A stretch of DNA of 64,000 nt, from NCBI GenBank assembly GCA_025666215.1, contig CP102593.1:3051001-3115000 (forward strand), in the 5' to 3' direction. The notes below the pieces were generated by a model that did not search any database, had not been told where the DNA came from, and saw only the letters and a program-made list of their open reading frames with translations. The stretch comes from Xanthomonas campestris pv. phormiicola (lineage in GTDB: Bacteria; Pseudomonadota; Gammaproteobacteria; Xanthomonadales; Xanthomonadaceae). The translations under genes and the position numbers were made by a program. Positions 61,657 through 64,000 of this stretch are shown piece by piece; the first letter of the stretch is position 1; each line of letters begins with the position of its first letter.

Positions 61657-62109
61657 ATGAACCGCATGCGCCGTGCCCTGTTGCTGTTGAGCCTGTCGTT
61701 GCCGGCCTGGCTGTTGAGCGGCTGCACGCCGCCGGGTCCGCCGCCGGGCGGAAGCATCGCCACGTTCCAGATGATCGACGAGCAGGTCGGCAGCGGCGCC
61801 GAGGCGCGGCCCGGCAACCAGGTGACCGTGCACTACACCGGCTGGCTGTACGACGAGACCGCCAAGGACCAGCATGGCGAGAAGTTCGACGCCTCGGCCG
61901 ACCACGGCCAGCCTTTCAGCTTCACCCTTGGCGGCGGCCAGGTGATCCGCGGCTGGGACGAAGGCGTGGCCGGCATGCGCGTGGGCGGCAAGCGCAAACT
62001 GATGCTCCCGTCGGAATACGGCTACGGCGCCAGTGGCGCCGGCGGGGTGATTCCGCCGAACGCCTCGCTGGTGTTCGAGGTGGAACTGCTCGACGTCAAG
62101 CCGCGTTGA
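61657..62109 (+). CDS. FKBP-type peptidyl-prolyl isomerase lipoprotein
   Basis: 150 residues. The lipoprotein signal ends at LLSGCTPP. The FKBP domain shows VTVHYTGWLYD, GEKFDASADHGQPFSFTLGGGQVIRGWDEGVAGMRVGGKRKL and PPNASLVFEVELLDV, with the usual active-site aromatic and Asp residues. It should catalyse proline isomerisation in the periplasm. The flavoprotein gene follows 13 bp downstream. Confidence 0.95.
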   Translation: MNRMRRALLLLSLSLPAWLLSGCTPPGPPPGGSIATFQMIDEQVGSGAEARPGNQVTVHYTGWLYDETAKDQHGEKFDASADHGQPFSFTLGGGQVIRGWDEGVAGMRVGGKRKLMLPSEYGYGASGAGGVIPPNASLVFEVELLDVKPR

Positions 62110-62122
62110 GCCGTTGCCGCCG

Positions 62123-63382
62123 ATGTCCGCCAGCAAGCTTGCCGCCGCCGTGCGCGGCCGCATCGCCATCGTCGGCGGCGGCCCCGCCGGGCTGATCGCC
62201 GCCGAGACCGCGCGCGCGGCCGGTGCCGAGGTCGACGTGTACGAGGGCAAGGGCTCGGTCGGGCGCAAGTTCCTGATCGCCGGCAAGGGCGGGCTCAACC
62301 TGACCCACTCCGATCCGTTCGCGCTGTTCGTGTCGCGCTACCGCGAGCGTGCCGCGCAGGTCGGCGACTGGCTGGCCGACTTCGATGCAGACGCGCTACG
62401 CGCCTGGGCGCAGGCGCAGGGCGTGGAAACCTACGTCGGCAGTTCCGGCCGCGTGTTCCCGCTGGACCGCAAGGCCGCGCCGCTGCTGCGCGGCTGGGTG
62501 CGGCGACTGAAGGACGCCGGAGTGCGCTTCCACGTGCAGCAGCGCTGGCTGGGCTGGGACCGCGACGGCGCGCTGCGCTTCGCCGGCGCCGACGGCGAGC
62601 GCCTGGTGCATGCCGATGCCTGCGTGCTGGCGCTGGGCGGCGGCAGCTGGCCGCAATTGGGGTCCGACGGCGCCTGGCAGGACACGCTGCGCGCGCGCGG
62701 CGTCGACCTCGCGCCGCTGCAGCCGGCCAACTGCGGCTTCGACATCGCCTGGAGCGCGCATTTCCGGCAACGCCATGCCGGCGCGCCGCTGAAACCGGTG
62801 ATCGCGCACTGGCGCGATGCGCAGGGATGCGAACACGCCCTGCAGGGCGAATGCGTGGTCGGCGAGCACGGCATCGAAGGCAGCCTGGTGTATGCGCTGG
62901 CGGCGGAGCTGCGCGAGGCCATCGCCGCGCACGGCGCGACCACGCTGTGGCTGGACCTGGCGCCGGGGCGCGAGCTGGCGCGGCTGCAGGCCAAACTGGG
63001 CAAGCCGCGCGGCGGGCGCAGCTTCGGCGAGCACCTGCGCCGCCAGGCCGGCATCGACGGGGTCAAGGCGGCGCTGCTGTTCGAGATCCTGGGCAAGCAG
63101 GCCGGCGACGATCCGGCGCGTGCGGCGGCCACGCTGAAACGGCTGCCCTTGACCCTGCTGCGCCCGCGTCCGCTGGCCGAGGCGATCAGCAGCGCCGGCG
63201 GCGTGCGCCTGGAAGCGCTGGACCCGGCGCTGATGCTGCGCGCCCTGCCCGGCACCTTCTGCGCCGGCGAAATGCTCGACTGGGAAGCGCCGACCGGCGG
63301 CTACCTGCTCAGCGCCTGCTTCGCCAGCGGCCTGCGCGCCGGGCGTGGCGCGGTGGCGTGGCTGCAACGGACGACGGGCTGA
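62123..63382 (+). CDS. NAD(P)/FAD-dependent oxidoreductase (HI0933/BaiN-like)
   Basis: 419 residues from the ATG at 62123 (MSASKLAAAVRGRIAIVGGG). The dinucleotide-binding GGGPAGLIAAETA and the HI0933-family motif GRKFLIAGKGGLNLTHSD are present, along with LALGGGSWPQLGSDG and the C-terminal FCAGEMLDWEAPTGGYLLSAC. I assign it to the TIGR03862-type flavoproteins. The reaction is unknown. A TTG three codons upstream is possible but less likely. Confidence 0.92.
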   Translation: MSASKLAAAVRGRIAIVGGGPAGLIAAETARAAGAEVDVYEGKGSVGRKFLIAGKGGLNLTHSDPFALFVSRYRERAAQVGDWLADFDADALRAWAQAQGVETYVGSSGRVFPLDRKAAPLLRGWVRRLKDAGVRFHVQQRWLGWDRDGALRFAGADGERLVHADACVLALGGGSWPQLGSDGAWQDTLRARGVDLAPLQPANCGFDIAWSAHFRQRHAGAPLKPVIAHWRDAQGCEHALQGECVVGEHGIEGSLVYALAAELREAIAAHGATTLWLDLAPGRELARLQAKLGKPRGGRSFGEHLRRQAGIDGVKAALLFEILGKQAGDDPARAAATLKRLPLTLLRPRPLAEAISSAGGVRLEALDPALMLRALPGTFCAGEMLDWEAPTGGYLLSACFASGLRAGRGAVAWLQRTTG

Positions 63383-63501
63383 GCGGCATCGGCCGCAAGG
63401 GGCGCCGGAACGGCCAATGACCTTCGGGCCTGTCGGCCATGCCGCGGCGTGGCATATCCATGCGGTGGCCGCCGCAACGGCGCCATCGACCCGGAGCACG
63501 T

Positions 63502-64000
63502 ATGCGCCTGCTGACCCTTCTCGCACTCGGTGTGGTGAGCTGCAACATCGCCGGCGCCGCGCCGCCGGCGTCCTCCGCGCAGATGCGGCGGGTGGAAACC
63601 GGCCTGTTGCCGGCCGTCGTGGTGCAGGACCAGGCCGCCACGACGCTGTCGCTGCGCGAGCAGATGGACGCCTTGCACGTGCCGGGCGTGTCGATCGCGG
63701 TGATCCACGGCGGCCGCGTCGACTGGGCCAAGGGGTACGGCGTCACCGCCGCCGACGGTGCCCCGGTCGACGCCAGGACCCTGTTCCAGGCCGGCTCGGT
63801 GAGCAAGCCGGTCGCGGCGATGGCGGCCTTGAAGCTGGTCCAGGACAAGCGCCTGGCGCCGGATGCGCCGGTCAACGCGCTGCTGAAGACCTGGAAGCTG
63901 CCCGACTCCGTCTACACCCGCGATCATCCGGTCACGCTGCGGCAACTGCTGTCGCACAGCGCCGGCACCAGCGTGCACGGCTTCGACGGCTATGCCCAGG
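63502..64000 (+). CDS. Class C beta-lactamase-like serine hydrolase (partial)
   Basis: Truncated by the window end; the first 166 residues are visible. GGAG lies five bases before the ATG. A signal peptide (MRLLTLLALGVVSCNIAGAA) is followed by VPGVSIAVIHGGRVDWAKGYG and the catalytic SVSK (Ser99, Lys102) in QAGSVSKPVAAM, then TLRQLLSHSAGTSVHGF, all typical of the beta-lactamase/DD-peptidase/esterase fold. True beta-lactamase activity cannot be judged without the KTG region. Confidence 0.92.
   Translation, partial: MRLLTLLALGVVSCNIAGAAPPASSAQMRRVETGLLPAVVVQDQAATTLSLREQMDALHVPGVSIAVIHGGRVDWAKGYGVTAADGAPVDARTLFQAGSVSKPVAAMAALKLVQDKRLAPDAPVNALLKTWKLPDSVYTRDHPVTLRQLLSHSAGTSVHGFDGYAQ

Overview
The window is GC-rich, densely packed DNA from a gammaproteobacterium of the Xanthomonadaceae, almost certainly Xanthomonas. 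The evidence is the gene order lexA-recA-recX-alaS-csrA, a Xanthomonas-type SOS box (TTAGTAGTAATACTACTAA) at lexA, the absence of rpoS beyond nlpD, and intergenic repeat families typical of the genus. The species cannot be fixed from this sequence alone.

Layout. (1) 1-8.1 kb: right-hand part of an integrative island abutting tRNA-Ser(GCT). It holds a probable IS3-family end, a Sec-exported RHS/YD-repeat toxin with an AT-rich C-terminal tip, a lipoprotein that is the likely immunity protein, an H-NS-like protein, two unrecognised ORFs and a tyrosine integrase next to the tRNA. (2) 8.1-34.7 kb: conserved core, nearly all on the minus strand. It covers the SOS and recombination genes, RNA-related genes (csrA, alaS, hfq, miaA, truD, rlmE, yhbY), hflX, folP, ftsH, surE-pcm-yqaA-nlpD, ispD/ispF, ftsB, eno, kdsA and pyrG. 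(3) 34.8-51.6 kb: parE followed by two accessory blocks. Block 1 (36.7-46.4 kb) is a siderophore-uptake operon (TonB receptor, binding lipoprotein, two FecCD-type permeases, ATPase, flavin monooxygenase) with an AraC regulator and a CDP-diacylglycerol pyrophosphatase. Block 2 (46.4-51.5 kb) is a three-gene cluster of a papain-like cysteine protease-fold protein and two mutually related large proteins of unknown function. Each block starts with a parE 3' end (the second copy is a decayed 91-bp fragment) and finishes with a 38-bp sequence found upstream of the S10 peptidase gene, so the parE-S10 interval looks like an insertion hotspot that now carries two alternative cargos in tandem. (4) 51.6-64 kb: S10 peptidase, Pit phosphate transporter with its PhoU-like partner, CNNM/CorC protein, ExoD, a luciferase-like monooxygenase, SDR, tRNA-uridine hydroxylase trhO, a small membrane protein, an FKBP lipoprotein, a flavoprotein and the start of a class C beta-lactamase-like hydrolase.

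Tightly overlapping start/stop codons define several transcription units: ftsB-ispD with ispF-truD; surE-pcm and yqaA-nlpD; folP-miaA-hfq-hflX; and the siderophore operon. The most interesting parts are the RHS tip/immunity pair, the three-gene cluster, and the tandem repeat architecture between parE and the peptidase. Domain calls rest on motifs read by eye; no database search was run.
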